Source: Lachnospiraceae bacterium UBA1753
GTDB lineage: Bacteria; Bacillota; Clostridia; Lachnospirales; Lachnospiraceae
Reading direction: 5' to 3'
Length of the DNA: 25,558 nucleotides
NCBI GenBank assembly: GCA_002317595.1
Contig: DCHL01000123.1
Coordinates: 1 to 25,558, forward strand
Positions 23,819-25,558 of the stretch are shown here, piece after piece. The translations under genes and the position numbers were made by a program. Numbering within the stretch: position 1 is the stretch's first letter; each line of letters opens with the position of its first letter. Under the pieces are notes generated by a model. The model made no database searches and was not told where the DNA came from. It was given only the letters and a program-made list of their open reading frames with translations.

Positions 23819-25558
23819 CTATTCTGCATCAAGCAGAAATTTCTTGAGTTCCAGCATTTTATCACGAAGCATCGCAGCGCTCTCAAAGTCAAGCTCTGCA
23901 GCCGCCTTCTGCATCTTATTCTGCACGTCCTTGATAATCTTTTCAAGTTCTTTCCTGTCCATTGACTCCGGATCCTTCTCAAGATCGTACTCACTCTTTG
24001 CAATGCTCTTTGAAATACTGATGAGTTCACGCACTGCCTTCCTGATTGTAGTGGGTGTGATTCCATGCTCATCATTATACCGCTGCTGGATTTCCCTTCT
24101 TCGTGCAGTCTCATCAATACATACCTGCATGGAATCAGTTATGGAATCAGCATACATGATAACCCGTCCGTCCGAGTTACGGGCAGCCCTTCCGACCGTC
24201 TGTATAAGCGATGTCGCACTTCTGAGAAATCCCTCCTTGTCTGCATCAAGTACTGCAACAAGTGAGATCTCAGGAATGTCAAGGCCCTCTCTCAGAAGAT
24301 TAATTCCCACAAGCACGTCAAAAACATCAAGACGCATGTCTCTAATTATCTCAGCACGCTCCAATGTGTCAACATCGGAATGGAGATATTTAACCCTTAT
24401 TCCTGCTTCCCTAAGGTAATCCGTCAGGTCCTCAGCCATTCTCTTGGTCAGCGTGGTGACAAGTACCTTGCCTCCGACATAGCTATCCTCAGCATCTATG
24501 CTCTTTCCCTCGTTCAGCCTCCGTCCGTATTCTATCACACCCCGTATCTCATTAAGAAGGTCATCAATCTGTCCCTCTGTGGGTCTGACGGATATCTCTG
24601 GATCGAGAAGTCCAGTGGGTCTGATAATCTGCTCTGTCCTTAATAATTCGTGATCTGCCTCATACTGGGCCGGAGTGGCTGAGACAAACAGCATCTGATC
24701 TATCTTGCTCTCAAATTCTTCAAACGCGAGAGGACGGTTATCCTTGGCGGAGGGAAGCCTGAAGCCATAATCAACCAGTGTTCCCTTCCTTGACTGATCT
24801 CCGTGATACATTGCCCTTATCTGAGGCACTGTCATATGGGACTCATCGATGATAATCAAAAAATCATCCGGGAAGAAATCCATCAGTGTATAGGGCGGTG
24901 CTCCCGCCGGCATCGCATTCATATGCCTTGAATAGTTCTCAATTCCAGAACAGAACCCTGTCTCCTTGAGCATCTCAATATCAAAATTGGTTCTCTCAGA
25001 TATCCTCTGTGCCTCCAGAAGCTTGTCCTGGCTCTTGAAGTACTTAACCTGTTCTACAAGCTCCTCCTCGATAAGCTGGCAGGCATTCATCAGCTTCTCC
25101 TTACCCACAACGTAGTGGGAGGCAGGGAAGATTGTCACGTGCCCAAGTTCACACTTCCTGTCACCGGTAAGCGGATCTATCTCAGATATCCTGTCAATCT
25201 CGTCACCAAAGAATTCTATCCTGAGCGCAGTATCATCCGACTCAGCAGGGAATACCTCAAGTGTATCTCCCCTTACCCTGAAGGTACAGCGCTTAAACTC
25301 CATCTCAGCCCTGTCAAACCTAATATCAATCAGTTCGCTGATCACCTGGTCGCGGTCCTTCTCCATACCGGGTCTCAGGGAAACTGTCAAATCCTTGTAC
25401 TCATCAGGAGAGCCAAGACCATATATACACGAAACAGAAGCGACAACCACGACGTCCCGTCTCTCAGTCAGCGATGATGTGGCAGACAGCCTCAGCTTGT
25501 CTATCTCATCATTTACAGAAGAATCCTTCTCGATATATGTGTCTGTAGAAGGCACATA
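23819..25558 (-). CDS. uvrB: UvrB, excinuclease ABC subunit B, N-terminus outside window
   Basis: 579 codons plus stop; the frame stays open to the window edge (the GTG at 25555 is an internal valine in AYVPSTDTYIEKD-like sequence), so roughly the first 90-100 residues, including Walker A, are missing. UvrB verifies DNA damage and recruits UvrC. Visible motifs include VASVSCIYGLGSP, the DESH-like Walker B (IIIDESHMTVPQ), FVSATPAQYE, VLVTTLTKRMAEDL, and INLLREGLDIPEISLVAVLDADKEGFLR. The C-terminal UVR coiled-coil that contacts UvrC (LDFESAAMLRDKMLELKK) is complete. It heads the visible part of the uvrB-GT2-uvrA unit; its promoter lies outside. Confidence 0.97.
   Translation of the reverse strand, partial: YVPSTDTYIEKDSSVNDEIDKLRLSATSSLTERRDVVVVASVSCIYGLGSPDEYKDLTVSLRPGMEKDRDQVISELIDIRFDRAEMEFKRCTFRVRGDTLEVFPAESDDTALRIEFFGDEIDRISEIDPLTGDRKCELGHVTIFPASHYVVGKEKLMNACQLIEEELVEQVKYFKSQDKLLEAQRISERTNFDIEMLKETGFCSGIENYSRHMNAMPAGAPPYTLMDFFPDDFLIIIDESHMTVPQIRAMYHGDQSRKGTLVDYGFRLPSAKDNRPLAFEEFESKIDQMLFVSATPAQYEADHELLRTEQIIRPTGLLDPEISVRPTEGQIDDLLNEIRGVIEYGRRLNEGKSIDAEDSYVGGKVLVTTLTKRMAEDLTDYLREAGIRVKYLHSDVDTLERAEIIRDMRLDVFDVLVGINLLREGLDIPEISLVAVLDADKEGFLRSATSLIQTVGRAARNSDGRVIMYADSITDSMQVCIDETARRREIQQRYNDEHGITPTTIRKAVRELISISKSIAKSEYDLEKDPESMDRKELEKIIKDVQNKMQKAAAELDFESAAMLRDKMLELKKFLLDAE

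Noticed and set aside
23819..25555. UvrB starting at the GTG at 25555
   Set aside because: The frame continues upstream to the window edge and the GTG encodes an internal valine of a conserved UvrB segment.

Overview
The window looks like a chromosomal segment of a motile, Gram-positive anaerobe of the Clostridia, most likely a Lachnospiraceae member of the Butyrivibrio/Roseburia type. This is inferred from gene content and order (mreB followed by two flagellar rod genes, a muramidase-less FlgJ, YvyF, cdaA-cdaR, long-form LeuA), Gram-positive style GGAGG ribosome sites and an HPr carrying both His15 and Ser46. No rRNA, tRNA, CRISPR array, phage or insertion sequence was seen. Almost all genes lie on the minus strand; only the CapA-like lipoprotein gene is on the plus strand.

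Layout from left to right. (1) 1-1126, minus: 5' part of a secreted subtilisin-like protease, cut by the window edge. (2) 1127-1233: divergent control region with overlapping promoter-like elements on both strands. (3) 1234-2703, plus: CapA-type lipoprotein. (4) 2676-3100: five full copies of a 37-nt inverted-repeat core in an alternating 73/84-bp register, plus a half copy that forms the last codons and stop of the capA-like gene; then a terminator-like hairpin between the convergent genes. (5) 8857 down to 3190, minus: tight cluster leuA, polytopic membrane protein, sugar-nucleotide aminotransferase, M18 aminopeptidase, with a strong promoter before leuA. (6) 9283-9020, minus: HPr with its own promoter and terminator. 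(7) 19809 down to 9412, minus: a probable ten-kilobase operon mreB, flgF/flhO-like, flgG/flhP-like, flgJ N-domain, recD2, comF, yvyF-like, two unrecognised membrane proteins, cdaA, cdaR, with a promoter before mreB. (8) 25558 down to 20120, minus: uvrB (5' end missing), a GT2 glycosyltransferase, uvrA, closed by a strong hairpin.

How the genes fit together. The long operon places cell-shape control (MreB), assembly of the flagellar rod, DNA maintenance and uptake (RecD2, ComF) and synthesis of the second messenger c-di-AMP (CdaA with its regulator CdaR) under apparently shared transcription. The glmM gene that often follows cdaR in Firmicutes is not adjacent; HPr follows instead, from its own promoter. 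The two unknown membrane proteins immediately upstream of cdaA are the best candidates here for an undescribed function. The uvr cluster is nucleotide excision repair with a sugar-transfer enzyme inserted. The leuA cluster mixes leucine synthesis with what look like surface-sugar genes and a cytosolic peptidase. The most unusual non-coding structure is the repeat array at the 3' end of the CapA-like gene.
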